A stretch of DNA of 64,000 nt from Theobroma cacao (GCF_000208745.1 NC_030858.1:23142315-23206314), one strand, 5' to 3'. Shown: positions 41,351 to 58,545, counted from the stretch's first letter. Program-made: numbers and translations. Notes: generated from the letters alone by a model not told the origin.

Positions 41351-42184
41351 CTTGCAAGTTTATTGCCAGGTTTAAAAGAGTTTTCAAGATGACAATGTGA
41401 TGAAATCACAGTACAATATGAAGTTGGATGCAGAATGTAATGAATATCACAAAAGCTCAATCTTCATGGCGCTGTTGGCTTGTTCATGGTTACCAATTTT
41501 GCTTGTGTTTTTAAGTTGGTCTATCCTAGTTTATACTCATAGGCCACCACTCTCAGTTATCAGGTGCCTTGTGGGGTTCTTTGCATTGTATGATCTTCAA
41601 GTGGTAGCAGTAGCCATTCTAGCTCTAGCATTGATTTTTTTGGGACATGAGTAAACTTGGATTTGTTACTTGGACATTGACAATGGAAATGCAATTCAAT
41701 TCTATTTCTCTTGTTTCTTAGTTCTGTACCTTACAAGGCAAAGTTACATATTCTGCTTGTCAGTCATTTTACCATTCATCTCTACATTTTCTTTTTGTTA
41801 TAAATGAAAAAATGTACTTATGATATATTTTATATCAAATATGAGAATGTCTTTCCAAGTTGAGTAATTTGGCAAAAAAAAAAAATTATAATTTTCCCAT
41901 TACGAAGGGAAAGTTAGATTCCCTCCCTCCATGATTATTAAGAATCAAATTTCCATATGATATTTTAATGAGTGTTTTTGAGAAAGTGTTTCTTAATTGG
42001 AATACTATCTTAGTAAACCATTTGACCCCTGCTACTACTGTTTGAAAACAAGAAAAAGAAAAAGGAGAAAGCTGTGAAACGGTGCGTTGGGAGGATTTTG
42101 AGTGCGAGCGAAAGTAACAAGGGTGAACAAGAGCAGGAGCATTATTACAGCCCAAGCGAAGAGTGGGGGAAGATCATATTGGTA

Positions 42185-47059
<4,875 letters not shown>

Positions 47060-47500
47060 TCCCCGATTAATCCTTTAGGGGAGCCGTACAAGCAGCAACC
47101 GAAGTTTCAACGGACTAGATGCAGATTGCATCGTAAATTTAATGGTGGTGAGTTAGACTTGTGTCTGTGCTCTTTGGCATCCAGGTTGTTTGATATTGGT
47201 AGAAGAACCTGTCTGGTGCTTGCAAATGAGCTACATAAATGAAGTATTTAGATTTAGACCTCATTTTGGCAGCAGAAATGAAGCAATGCTGGATCAATGA
47301 GGGAAACGCAGCACAATGAGACTGTATATTGGGGTTACTTTGTTATATATATTTGAGGGTTACTTAGGAGAATCAATGGGTTTCTCCCATATGCTTTAGA
47401 AATTATATAGTAGTACTATTTTCGCAATAAAAGCGCTGTGGTTCAGGAGGAGATCTCCAGTTTTATTACTTTTTGCCCTTCATATTTGCATTAATCTCCA
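47060..47500 (+). terminator. COP10 3' UTR with polyadenylation signal
   Basis: AATAAA at 47426-47431 lies about 370 bases after the stop, in T-rich text. Confidence 0.6.
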
Positions 47501-47937
47501 GGTTGTCCACAGCATCATTTTTCGCAATCATGTTCCTATTCATCTGATCAAACCAATTGCTGTCAGACAAACAATAGTAACAAAAATTAAAAGAAAAAAA
47601 TCAAATCTAGGTTTCATTTGTGCATTTTCTAATATTTGATTGGCAGAAAATAGGATGATCAACCAAAATCATTTAAAAGTCAAGGAAAATTTAACTTAAA
47701 AACATGCAAGTTGTCTTTCATTTGCTTAAAATGGAAATCAGATTAATCACTACACAATATAGATCCCTCTTTGACTAAATTTATCCACCGGTTGAGCTCT
47801 AGAAAAGACTTTTAGATCTCAATTCAGCTCTTAATAGATCTAACAATTTTGGATTTAATCCAAGAAGATATGGAGTTAAAGAAGTTTGGTTTTAACTTAA
47901 TCATTTTTTGTATCTTAATCGTGTCAATACATTTAAT
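47501..47937. other. Intergenic AT-rich DNA, no gene
   Basis: No feature recognised. Confidence 0.4.
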
Positions 47938-47953
47938 ACGTTTAATTAATCTT

Positions 47954-48039
47954 TTTTTTTTATAATTAAGGGGGATTTGAACCCTGCTCTTTAGGCAGGG
48001 GAATCATGCATCAACCAATGAATCAAATGCTCGAGTGCA
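47954..48039 (-). mobile_element. SINE-like retroposon copy 6 with 16-bp target duplication
   Basis: Exact direct repeats ACGTTTAATTAATCTT at 47938-47953 and 48040-48055. On the minus strand the insert reads GCACTCGAGCATTTGATTCA, TTGGTTGATGCATGATTCCC, GCAGGGTTCAAATCCCCC and ends in an A run. TTGGTTGATGCATG resembles a tRNA D arm (box A) and GGTTCAAATCC matches the box B consensus. This is the best-preserved member and defines the family. Confidence 0.85.
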
Positions 48040-48194
48040 ACGTTTAATTAATCTTGTTATTGTGTTTAATCCATATAATTTGGCACGTTTATCAGCAAGT
48101 TTAAGTTTAGTAGTTTTAAACAATTGTTTTAAAAGGATTTTTAAATTTGATTAGGTAATAAGGTAATACAAATCAAAACTTAAGGGTATATTTG

Positions 48195-48282
48195 CACCCG
48201 AGCATTTAGGTTATTGGTTGGTGCATGATTTCCCTACTTAAAGAGCAGGCTTCAAATTTCCTTTAATTTTAAAGAAAAAAAA
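48195..48282 (+). mobile_element. SINE-like retroposon copy 7, inserted in a Harbinger end
   Basis: GCACCCGAGCATTTAGG, TTGGTTGGTGCATGATTTCC, then AGAGCAGGCTTCAAATTTCC and an A-rich tail. The flanks ACTTAAGGGTATATTTG (48178-48194) and ACTAAGGGTATGTTTG (48286-48301) are near-identical and contain the Harbinger-type terminal motif, so the SINE landed inside that terminal repeat and duplicated it. Confidence 0.75.
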
Positions 48283-48408
48283 ACCACTAAGGGTATGTTT
48301 GGTTTGCGAAATGAAATAACCATTTCGTAAAAATAGAATAAGAGATGGATAATTATTATGTAGTTTGATTCATAAGAATGACATTGAACAATAACTGATA
48401 TTAGGACT

Positions 48409-50636
48409 GTTAGCTTTAAAATTATTATAATTTTGATTATGAAAAAAGGATCAAATTTGCTTAAACATTATTTGAGTGATCCTTGACAAGTTCTTCAAAT
48501 GATTTAACTTCCATATAGTTGTTCCTACATAGACACAAGCTTAACTCTTGAAGTTATTAAACTATATCTATAAGCTTGTATGACTTAAGTGTATGAGTGC
48601 TTATGATTCTCATTCATTAAAGTCTGATTTGAGGATTAAAGGAAAATCTAGATGCACTCATGAAGGGGGAGTTTTGAATATCTTTTTTAATGATGATCAA
48701 AAAGGAGAGAAGGAAGACTAAGTTAAATAGAGTTTAATAGACTTCATGTTTAATTTATGTGTGTGGTGCTTAGTTATGGTTTTGTTGAATATTATGTGCT
48801 AGTTATTATGGATATTCAATATATCTTACTTAGCTACTGTAGATATTGTATATCTTGTTTAGCTATTATGGGTATTATAAATATTTTATTGCAAATCTTT
48901 AAAGAAAACTAGATGCATTGACTAAGGGGGAGCAACTCATTATGCACAAAGATTTGAAGTATTCATATTGAACATAGACATTGCACTCTTAATTTAGGAG
49001 TTTTTTGTCATCGTAAAAAATAAAAGAGAGAATGTTGACTTTATATGTTTTTGATGATAGCAAAACATTCTCATTCATTGGTGTCTAATTATATTGTTTA
49101 AGTGTGCATGAGAAAGCAAGTCAAGATTCTTGTTTAGTTGCAAGATTGGTTTATTGCTCTAACAAATGAAAAAAGAAAAAGTTTTAATGAAGACAGATTA
49201 GTCTTAACCGATTAACACAAATTCTTAATCAATTAAAACAATTCTGGGCTTTACACTAAAGACAGACAAAAAAGTCTTAATTGGTTAACACAAGGTTTAA
49301 TCAGTTAAGTAGGTGTTGGATACAAAACAAAAGCTTTTTAATTAGTTAAAGGAAATGAGTTAACTGATTAAATGTCAAAATTTAAAGTGTCAAGAAGTGT
49401 CAAAATTCAAATTCAAAATATTGATGATCGTCCAAGGCGCTAAACCAAGAGATTTAAAGTTGAAGAATTCTTAATTAGTTGGAGCCCTTTTTAATCAATT
49501 AAGAATGAATGGAGAGAAGCTTCAATCAGTTAAAGGGAGCATTTATCGGTTGAAAGGAGGCTAGCCCAAAACAGTGCTTGAAAACAAAAAGTTATTAACT
49601 AATATAAGTTGTCGTTAATTGGTTAACACAGAAAAGCAGTGTGCAAGTCAGAGAAGACTTAATCGACTAAGAAGTATGATTAATTTACTAAAAGCTCACT
49701 GTTAGAAATTTGAATTTAAGTATAAAAGGACAAAATAATGGCTAGAAACGACTAGTTCTATCTCCAACTGCCAGAAGTGATTTCGCAAGTATTTAAAGCC
49801 TCTCTAATAGTCAAAAGTGATATAGAGAAGCCATCTAAAGTGATTTTGAGCTTAGAAGACCCAAAACCTTCTTTTCACACTTGTACTAGAGTATGACCCA
49901 TGTGCAACACATGGCCCTCTTTGCACTCCCTCTCTTTGCTTCAACAGTAAACTCTGATCTCTTTGCACACCTTTCTTTCTCTCTCTTTGCTTCAATATCT
50001 TTTCTCTGTCACTCTCTCTGCCTTCCATGTGGTCACTTCTGGAAGCCCCATTGGGGCTTCTTTTTAAATATGTTATAGATTTCACTCCCATCTTTTGAAA
50101 AAAGTGTTTGAGCTTAACTTTGTATATCTTAGATCAACTAGGTGATCAATTTTACTTCATCTTTTCTTTATTTCTTGTTTACTTTGGGTGTGAGAGACAC
50201 TCTAAGGGGTAGATCAAGTTTGAGTTTGCTTGATTGTTGTTATAGATTCTAACTTAGCCTTAGAAAAGTTAGTTATGGGTTTTGGTTGATCCTGAAAAAA
50301 ACCATTGTTAAAGGTTATGGCTGAGCTTGTGAAAAGCCATTATAAAAGCTTTGTGGAAGCTTGAGAATTCCACTGATATTAGTGAATTGGTTTGAAAATC
50401 TTTGATTGAGAGATCAAGGTAGTATATGTAGGTCAAGGGGACCAAACCACTATAAATCATTGTATTTTGTCTACTTTCTTTTATTTTCTTCTTATTCTTA
50501 GTACTTAAATCATTCCTCCAACAAGCTTTAAATTTTCATTTTCAAATTCATTTAATAAGCTCTTTACTTGTAAAGAATTTTTGTGTCATTCCAAAAATGC
50601 TATTCACCCCCCTTTAGCACGTTCTTTGGGACCAAC
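48409..50636 (+). mobile_element. Truncated copia-type LTR retroelement, 3' part and LTR
   Basis: An LTR of about 1.6 kb runs from TGTTGACTTTATATG (49033) to GGGACCAACA (50636), after a purine-rich tract (AAAAAATAAAAGAGAGAA). The preceding ~600 bases have AAGGGGGAG motifs typical of copia 3' ends and no coding frame. AGGAC (48404-48408) and AAGAC (50637-50641) could be the worn target duplication. The LTR holds many TTAATYRRTTAA-like palindromes. Sirevirus-like style is possible but not proven. Confidence 0.65.
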
Positions 50637-51393
50637 AAAGACTTATTCTAATATTTGGTTGTTAGGAATAATTTAAGGAATAATTGATAAATGATAAAAA
50701 TGTTCTTTATTAAAATTTAAATTTTTTTAAAAGATAAAAATACCCAAATAATAAAGGATGATACGAAAATACTCTTAATTATAAGTAAATAATATTTTTA
50801 CCAAAATATAAAAATATTTTTATTATAATTTAATAATATCTTTTTAAAGCTGTCACCGAAACCCAAGTCATTTGTCTAGGCTTTTTCGGAGGTGTGCTTT
50901 TGTTATTAATTGTTATGACAATAACCCTCCAAAGCTTGCCTATTTTATAGATGGATGGGATAAAAGAAAATTAAGTGCATGCAACAAGATCTTGCACAAA
51001 ACTTAGGTGGTACCCACCATTGGTTGTATATGAGATGAAGATATTAATTAATAACATAAAGATCCATAATAATATTCAAAAACATTCATAATGATATTGT
51101 TGTCCTGTAAAAACAAACCACATAACAATAAATTTTTATAAGGAAATATCAAGTAACAACAAAGTCTTGGAAGAATAAACCATTTTAACATTAAAGCTTT
51201 AAAATAAACTTTCTCAATCATCTAAGTCTGCAGCTTGAAGAAAGAGTAAAAAAGTAAGTAATTTGGGATGGATTATTAGTATGTTTGTAGAATGCCTTGT
51301 CCATTTCATTCTTTACCAAACCCACAACCTCGCGTAATGTGCTAATCAAATCTTGAAGATTTTGATGCATGAGTACTTCACCCCCCAAACCAT

Positions 51394-52572
51394 TATTGGT
51401 CCCAATAATATGTGCTAGAGGGGGGTTGAATAGCACAATTTGGCTCTTTCAAAGGTTGTCTCTAAGTGTAGACAAATGCAAGATAAATGAGAGAAAGAAA
51501 ACAAAACAAAAACAAAGTAAATAATATAGCAAAATTTAGAGTGGTTCGGTCTAAGACCTACATCCATTAACTTGATTATCTAACTAAGGATTTTTCAAAT
51601 AATCCACTAAGAATCGGTGAAATTTACAAGCTTTCACCAAGCTTTACAATGGCTTTTACCAGGCTCAGACAAAACCTTTCACAATAGTTTTTCACGGGCT
51701 AAACTAAAACCCAACACCTAACTTTTTGAGGCTAAGTTAGAACCTTAACACATTCAAGCAAACTTAGCTTGAAACAACCACTTAGAGTGACTCCCTCACT
51801 CTAAGAATACAAGAAGAGAGGTTAAAGAAAGTACCTATGATCACAAGTTGATTTAAATGGTACAAGATTGAGTGTAGAATACAAATACAAAATATGGGCG
51901 TTTAAGTGCAGCAAGGTGCAGAGAAGATTTTTTGGTTTTTCAGATCTTAATGACTCAAATCTCCTCCAAAACTTCCAAAAACTGATTTCTAACCGTTCAA
52001 AGACCCTTTTATACTTGAAGCAACAACTCTAATGGTAGTTTGGTAGTTTATGGCAGTTGAAAACAGTTAAGAGTAGGTTCTAGCCACTAATCTGTCTTCT
52101 AGTGCTTTGGTTCAAATTGCAGACAGAGAGCTCTTAGTCGACTAACTTTCTTCTTGGTCGACTAAGTTGGTTCTGTCTTTTGATCGTAGATTCTGTCAGA
52201 GAGCATTTAGTCTACTAACTCATTTCTTGGTCGACTAAGTTGGTTTTGTCTTGAAGTTCAGATTTTGGCAGTAGCTTCTTAGTCGACTAACTCTCATCTT
52301 GGTCGACTAAATTGGTTCTGTTTCTCAATATTCTTTAGCCCGCCATTTCTCCAATTTAAATTTTAGTCAAACAACATTCTTCATTATTTAACTAAAGACC
52401 TTCCTTTTTGTTGATAAATCGTTTATCTTCATTTTCATGATTTTTGATATACCCATTTGAAAGTTGATTTATTATTTCCATATGACTTTTTGTCTTGCAC
52501 ACTTAGGTAGAAATGTTAGACACAAATGAAATGAGAATGTTTTATTATCATTAAAAACTAAGGGAGCCAACA
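51394..52572 (-). mobile_element. Copia-type LTR, inverted relative to 49033-50636
   Basis: Read on the minus strand it starts TGTTGGCTCCC and shares ATAAAACATTCTCAT and TAAGTGTGCAAGA-type blocks with the LTR at 49033; it ends with CCCCCCTCTAGCACAT and GGGACCAATA. It splits the Harbinger ORF1, so it is probably a solo LTR. The adjacent AAGGGGAGAT might instead be a polypurine tract of a longer element; the reading as Harbinger coding sequence fits better. Confidence 0.65.
52125..52325. repeat. Three tandem units with GTCGACTAA palindromes inside the LTR
   Basis: The pair TTAGTCGACTAAC / TTGGTCGACTAAGTTGG recurs three times with a period of about 65-70 bases (second unit has GTCTACTAAC). Confidence 0.85.
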
Positions 52573-54145
52573 ATCTCCCCTTAGTTTCATACCAATATTG
52601 TCTAATTTCTCTCTCAATAAAGTGGTATGATCCATAACTGTTTCAAACTCGGCCACTTCACTCATGTCATTGGTCCTTTTCCTTTTACTTGTAGTAGAAT
52701 TTTGACTTCTTCTACCAATTGATGCTTGGGTTGGATAGTAAAGACATCTACATCATCCAAACCAATTTCATGTTCACATGCAAGTTTAGAACCTTCATTT
52801 GTCCCATGAGCAACATCTTTTTCAATTTTCTTTAGGACATCTGCTGAGTTTGAGCATCTTGTTTTGTTGCTTAGTCTTTAGTGTAAATCCCAGACAACTC
52901 ATTAAAAGAAAAGAAAAGAAAACTTTTTGTTTTGAATCGAGCAGCATCTTTGTGACTCTCATCAAAGTAAATAAATAATATTATTAGTTATATTAATGAT
53001 AAGAAAATAAATACAAATATTTAAACAACATACTTACATTTATATAAGATTCTCATACAGGATCTTTAACAATAACCATGTTCTTTTGATTTGTCTAACC
53101 AAATCCACTAATGCATCTTCGTTGTACCATATCAAATATAGTTGTCTATTCTTTCTTTAAGGTTTTAATCCTCAATTCTATGTTAGGTTTGGCATTCAAG
53201 TTTACATTTGGTAATTTTTTTTTGCAATTATTCTTTTGAGATTAACAAATAACTACATCTAAAACTAGTATCTATATGTTCTTTTATTGTGCTGATCAAC
53301 TAAACATGATACTAGTCCAACATCTTCATCAAAGGTCCACTTTCTTTTGGTTCTTCTTTTTTAACTTTGAGAATGAATGGTTGAAGATGCATATATTCAT
53401 TTTTATCAAAAAGAAAAAATTTATTCATAAAACAAATAATAATGTAATAAATGACACATAAATGTCCTAATATAATTAAAAATATTAAACTTTATCCACA
53501 TGATAAAAAGTATACCATAAATAACAACTAATAATAACAAAGATTAAAATAGTACCACAACTTGCAACAAAAAATGTATAATTTTAGTTCTACCTATAAC
53601 AATCTTACATACAACAAAAAGAGTTTTACATACAATAGTACACCCTTTACTATGAACAATTCAGAGTGGATATTAAAAATAATGAGGTTTCGGTTGCTAT
53701 GAGATCATGGAAACATGAGAACCAAAAACTCTCTAAGTTAATAGACAATAAAACAACAGCAAAGTACCCTGGGGTAAAGTACATTATCACAAAGAACTTA
53801 AGATGGAAACCTATTTTGATCTATAACAAAAAAATAGGTTGACATATCAAAAAAAGTCATAAACGCCATCCAAGCATAGCAAATGACAATAACATGCCCA
53901 CATGAAAATAAACTAGAAGCTGTAGAAGTCAAAAATCAAGTCTGCCATTGTTACATTACCCTTGACTCTTTTAAAAAAAATAACATATACATCGAAAAAA
54001 AGATTAAAAAACCTCCCAACAGTGGCCAAGAGTAACCTATCCAAGAAAAACATGTAAAAAACAAACTTCATCTTCAATTTTGATTTTGCTTAGATGTTTG
54101 TCATTCAGTAAACATTTCATTTGTCAATTGCATTCTCCAATTAGT

Positions 54146-55140
54146 TTAAACATTAGTGGGGTTAATAGCACTTATTGCACTCTCATTCTCAAGTACTCTG
54201 TTATCATGAAGATATTCACCACCTTCATCTTTAATAGGGTTGAAAGTCATCTTTCTCAATAAAATTATAAAGCAAAAAAAAAAAAAACCTATAATAATAT
54301 GATTATCTATCCTAATCGGATAAAATGAAAGACTTCTAAAGATACCCCACCTAATTTTTAACAACCCTAAAAACCTCTTAATTAAATTGAGAGCAATTGC
54401 GTGTTCCGTATTAAAAAATTCTTCAAGAGTCATTGGTTGATGACTTTGATGCCATTCATTCAAATGATATCTTTGACCCCTAAAAAGTGCAAGAAAGCCC
54501 TTATAATTTGTATAACCCACATTAAATAGGTGATAGTAAACTTTATATAAGTTATTTATTTACTTGGCATAGTTTTATAGTGAAAAATCTTATCATTCGT
54601 ATTATCTTAGGTACCATGAGGCATTTTAAGTCCATATCTCCTAGTAATTACATCTCAAAGAACTCTACCGTTAGCTATTGACCTTTCCCAACCAGGAAGA
54701 ACATAGGTAAATTGAATGTTAGGTGTACATACAACTAACGTAGTTGTTGTAGTGTTACTCTTATGAGTTTGATATTTAGACTTATCTTTACTTGGCAACT
54801 TAGCCTTGATATATGTCCATGTAAAGCACTTAAACAATTCTAAAATTCTAATGGAATTAACATTTTTTAAAAAACCCATTGTTATCTTGTATGTATAGTT
54901 ACAAAATTAATAAGATGATTAATCTACTTTAAACCATTTTCACCGATTGTCTATAGAGTTTGTTGGAATGGGCTCAAATTTTCTATGCCAATGATCTTAT
55001 AACTTTATCACTACATTTAACACCTTATGAAAGTATCGACAAATTATTTCACTGGACGTTTTAAAATTTTGTCTAATAACTCAATTCTTAAGATGATGAA
55101 CAATAATTTATAAGAATATCGCTACCTGTGCATCGACAAG
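54146..55140 (-). pseudogene. Decayed HARBI1-type transposase (PIF ORF2)
   Basis: Minus strand, N to C: NRVIRQNFKTSSEI near 55070-55110, FHKVLNVVIKL, KWFKVD, then TWTYIKAKLPSKDKSKYQTH and IQFTYVLPGWERSIANGRVL (54655-54835), and GYTNYKGFLALFRGQRYHLN, EEFFNTEHAIALNLIKR, FGLLK-like FLGLLKIRWGI (54330-54520). These are standard blocks of the plant nuclease HARBI1/DDE_4 family. The first catalytic aspartate block (DGTYI) is changed to TWTYI, and there are frameshifts, stops and an insertion before GYTN. Not functional. Confidence 0.85.
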
Positions 55141-55449
55141 CATGTTCCTTGTTAACTTTAACCCTTCAATATTTTCTAGCATTTTACATAGTTTAAAAAA
55201 AGCACGCTTATTCATTTTAACTTGTGAAATACATGAAAAATATCATGCACAAATTGTATCACATACGCTCGATTTGCATAAAAATCTAGGTTATAAGATC
55301 TCAATCTTCGCCTACGAACTTGTGAAGTGCAAATGCATGCCAACATAATCCAAAACTAAATAACAATAACACACATCTCCTAGAACACTATCAGCTCAAC
55401 TACAATATTTTTTCTTCCATATAAATTTCTACTCAAACCCAAATGAGCC

Positions 55450-55866
55450 ATGGTTGCAAAAATTAGATATTTAGATCCATGTTTTGCATTGTTATGAAGG
55501 GAACAATAAAAATGAATATACAATACATAATCACAAAAATATGACACCTGAGTAAGACAAAAAACATTTATTTTTCTTACTATATTTGAATCTAGTTATG
55601 AGAATTTGACACTGCATACTGATAATCTACATCCTAGAATATTTTCACTCATCTAAATCAATACATCAAACAATTAATAACATGCATGAACACGGTAGCA
55701 TACAATGTGAACAATTTTGTAACTATGATTGTTAAGGATGCTAATATCACAAAGCAAATTTTAAGATTTCACCAAAACATCAATAATAACTAATTAAAAG
55801 AAAATTAAAACAAAAAATTACTAAAGAATTACAAGTGGCTATTACTTAAAGATATCTCTTTACAAT

Positions 55867-55913
<47 letters not shown>

Positions 55914-57590
55914 CCATTTTTGCAAGAATATATACATCGACATGTGGATCATTATGAAGATAAAAAATTTAAATACAATATCTGAGTAAAATCTCCAAAC
56001 AACAACTACGAAATAAATGTATGCAAAAGAAAACAGAGGTAAAGATCAACCAGCTAAATCTACCACTAAAATTTGATTTCCAACACTTAAACTAATTTCT
56101 TTTTTTTTCTTCACTGTTTAGCTTAAGAGATAAAAAGCAATCTTGGTGATTTTTTCTATAAGAAAAAATAGTAAACAAAATATGCTTTTAATTATATTAC
56201 AAAGATACCATTGTCAAACAAGAAAAATTACCAAACAAGAAGAGCAACAAACAATATGAAAAACACCATTAATCAAAAATCATTCAAAAAATAAGTACCC
56301 AAGCCATAAGAGCATGATCAACAAGAATAAAAAAGTTCCCTACAAAAAAACCCTGAAAATAATTTTTCTCACTAAAGATGAGGAAATGAAAAATGGAGCA
56401 ACGAATGAGAGGGAGTATACAATAGTGGACCGGGGCGGTAGTGGATGAAAGGCTACTTTAGAGAGAGAAATAGTCATGAAAAGATAGAAACAGGAATGGG
56501 TTAAATACCATTAACCGAAAATCATTCAAAAAAAAAAATTACCTAAGCAAGAAGAGCATGACCAACAAGAACAAAAAGGCCACCGCCCTCCCAAAAAAAA
56601 ATGTCATTAACATCGGAGATGAGGAAATGGATGGTGAAGCAATGAACCAGAGGGAATGGATAGTAGTGGAGTGGGGTGAAAATGGATAGAAGGTTGCTTT
56701 AGAGAGAAAATGAATGATAAAGAAAGAGAAACAAAAATGGGTTAAATACTTAGGTTAATTGGGTATTATATGAGAGAGTAATTTTTGAAATTGTTAGGGG
56801 GTATTTTCATCAAATCAATTTATTTTCTTATTTCCACCTGCTTGGAATAGCCATTATTGAGGTAATGACTATTCTAGCCCTTCTTGGAATGTCCATTCGT
56901 AAACCTTAAGTTAGTAATAGGAATAAGGGCCGAATATCCATTCCCCCTACCAAACATGCTGCAATTGTCTTTTTGCTTTCCTTTCGTTTGTATCTATTCT
57001 AAAGAAAAAACCAGTCACATTTACTAATCCCCGACCCCGATTCCATTTCTTCTCACTGATTTCACCAATTATTTCATTGATTTCACCATTTTTTTTCTTT
57101 TTCTTCCTTACTAATTATTGATAGTGATAAGCTTATATGGTACTTTTTAATTAAATCATGTTCAATATATGAATCTTAAACACTATACCTACTTATTTGG
57201 TTTAAGGTCCCTACTCCAATGGTAGAGATAAAACATTATATCTTTTGACAAAGGTACAACAAGTGCAAACTTTAGACATTTGTTACATTTTTATTCTAGA
57301 ACAATTTTGGTAAAGAAGAAACAAAGAAATATAACTCCCCACTTAGCAATTCATAAACTATTAGCATGCTTTTTCTACAATGTCACCAACTAATTTATGA
57401 TCGTGTTATATATGTTATAAATGAATAAAATACACATGAAAATATAATATTTGTGAAACAATAATAAATGTAGCAATTTATTTATGTAATAAATAAATAA
57501 TAAAATTAGTTTTTAAAAGCATATGTCACAAAATCTCCAACTTGCATGTAAAAGCAATCATACATATATTTCACACCCATTGATTCTAAA
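55450..57590. other. Harbinger flank and AT-rich DNA, no gene
   Basis: Has an AAT microsatellite at 55869-55913 and a ~200-bp diverged tandem repeat at about 56270-56470 and 56505-56740 (shared CAAGAAGAGCATGA, GAGGAAATG and GAAAGAGAAACA-like text). The Harbinger right end is at 56961. Confidence 0.5.
55869..55913. repeat. AAT microsatellite
   Basis: Fifteen uninterrupted TAA/AAT units. Confidence 0.97.
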
Positions 57591-57591
57591 T

Positions 57592-58545
57592 GCTTCTCAA
57601 ACACTTTTTGTGACAAGAATTTTGTCAATGTACTTATCATACTTTTTCGATAGAAGCAATACTTGTTATTGTAATATCGCCTCTATGTATAATATCACAA
57701 ATCTAATGAAATTTGTGCTTAATGTGCTTTTTTTCTTAGTAAGCTATTGGCTACACAACTTGTGCTATTGTTTGATTATTGTCATAATAAAAGTAATGAG
57801 AGAATTTACAAAAGGAACAACTCCACGCTTCCATATGAATTTTTGGATCCATACAACCTTTTTTACAATTTCACTTGCAATGAAATACTTGGAGTTAGTG
57901 GTGGAATTTGTACAAGTATTTTGCTTACAACTTTTCCAACTTATTGCTCTTTTTTACTTAATTTCAAGTTGTTTCTCCTTACCCAATGTAAAAACAAACC
58001 TAGATGTTTATTTTCTGTTATCTAATTTGATTGAAAATCTTAATCTATATAGCTTGTCACTACTAAATCGAGTGAAATCTGTACTAGTATTTCTCAAACA
58101 CTTTTTGTAACAAAGATTTAGTCAATGTATTTATTATACTTTTTGGCAGAAGCAATCTTTGTTATTGTAACATTGCCTCTATGTATAATATTACAAATCA
58201 AGTGAAATTTGTACTTGATGTGCTTCGTTTATTGGTGAGCTATTGATTGCACAACTTGTGCTATTACTTCATTATTATCGTAATAAAAAGTAATGAGTGA
58301 ATTTATAGAAGGAATAACTCCACGCTTCCATATGAATTTTTGGATTCATACAACTTCTTTTGCAATTTCACTTGCAATGACATACTTTGCATCAATGGTG
58401 GAATATGTACTAGTATTTTTCTTGCAACTTCTTCAACTTATTGCTCCTTTTTGCTCAATGCCAACTTATTTCTCCTTACCCAATGTGAAAACAAACCTAG
58501 ATGTTTATTTTATCATCTAATTTGATTGAAAATCTCAGGGTTTGT
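57592..58545 (-). pseudogene. Two tandem copies of a copia RNase H fragment
   Basis: Copies at about 57592-58058 and 58090-58545, offset about 497 bases. On the minus strand both give broken frames that fit the copia RNase H and pol end: ASEIVKKVVWIQKFIWKRGV, YYDNNQTIAQVV, then KHIKHKFH and RGDITITSIAS. The DNN carries an RNase H active-site aspartate. The plus-strand frame of 195 codons here is a chance product of the antisense strand. Confidence 0.85.

Larger units (their letters stand above)
51218..53360 (-). pseudogene. Harbinger SANT/Myb-like ORF1, split by an LTR
   Basis: Minus-strand pieces in order: WTFDEDVGLVSCLVDQH (about 53290-53345), a piece like IKTLKKE and SGFGW, then FKTKSF and NELSGIY (about 52890-52960), KRKRTNDMSEVAEFE (about 52640-52690), then, after the LTR, HQNLQDLISTLREVVGL (51310-51365). 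These follow the plan of the plant PIF ORF1 protein (Myb/SANT-like DNA-binding, partner of the transposase). Stops and frameshifts throughout. Confidence 0.65.
48184..56961 (-). mobile_element. Decayed autonomous PIF/Harbinger element with nested insertions
   Basis: Left end GGGTATGTTTGG (48291; also 48184 through the SINE duplication) preceded by TAA; right end, read inversely, CAGCATGTTTGGTAGGG at 56949-56961 with CAA after it. Inside, on the minus strand, are both genes of a PIF/Harbinger element: a HARBI1-type transposase (about 54146-55140) and a SANT/Myb-like ORF (about 51218-53360). Insertions: SINE at 48195, copia-type LTR segment 48409-50636, LTR 51394-52572. Without them the element would be about 5.2 kb, normal for an autonomous Harbinger. 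All reading frames are broken. Right-end match is imperfect. Confidence 0.65.

Noticed and set aside
42074..42184. N-terminal extension of COP10 upstream of the ATG at 42185
   Set aside because: It would need a GTG start; the ATGATG at 42185 fits known COP10 N termini.
47938..48055. Possible tRNA gene because of GGTTCAAATCC
   Set aside because: No acceptor stem or anticodon arm; target duplications and A tail show a SINE-like insertion.
52573..52600. AAGGGGAGAT next to the inverted LTR read as polypurine tract
   Set aside because: The same bases fit the interrupted Harbinger ORF1, whose coding text resumes on the other side of the LTR; kept as an alternative only.
57523..58110. Plus-strand open frame of 195 codons with hydrophobic segments
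   Set aside because: It is the antisense of a copia RNase H fragment; the minus strand gives clear RNase H blocks.
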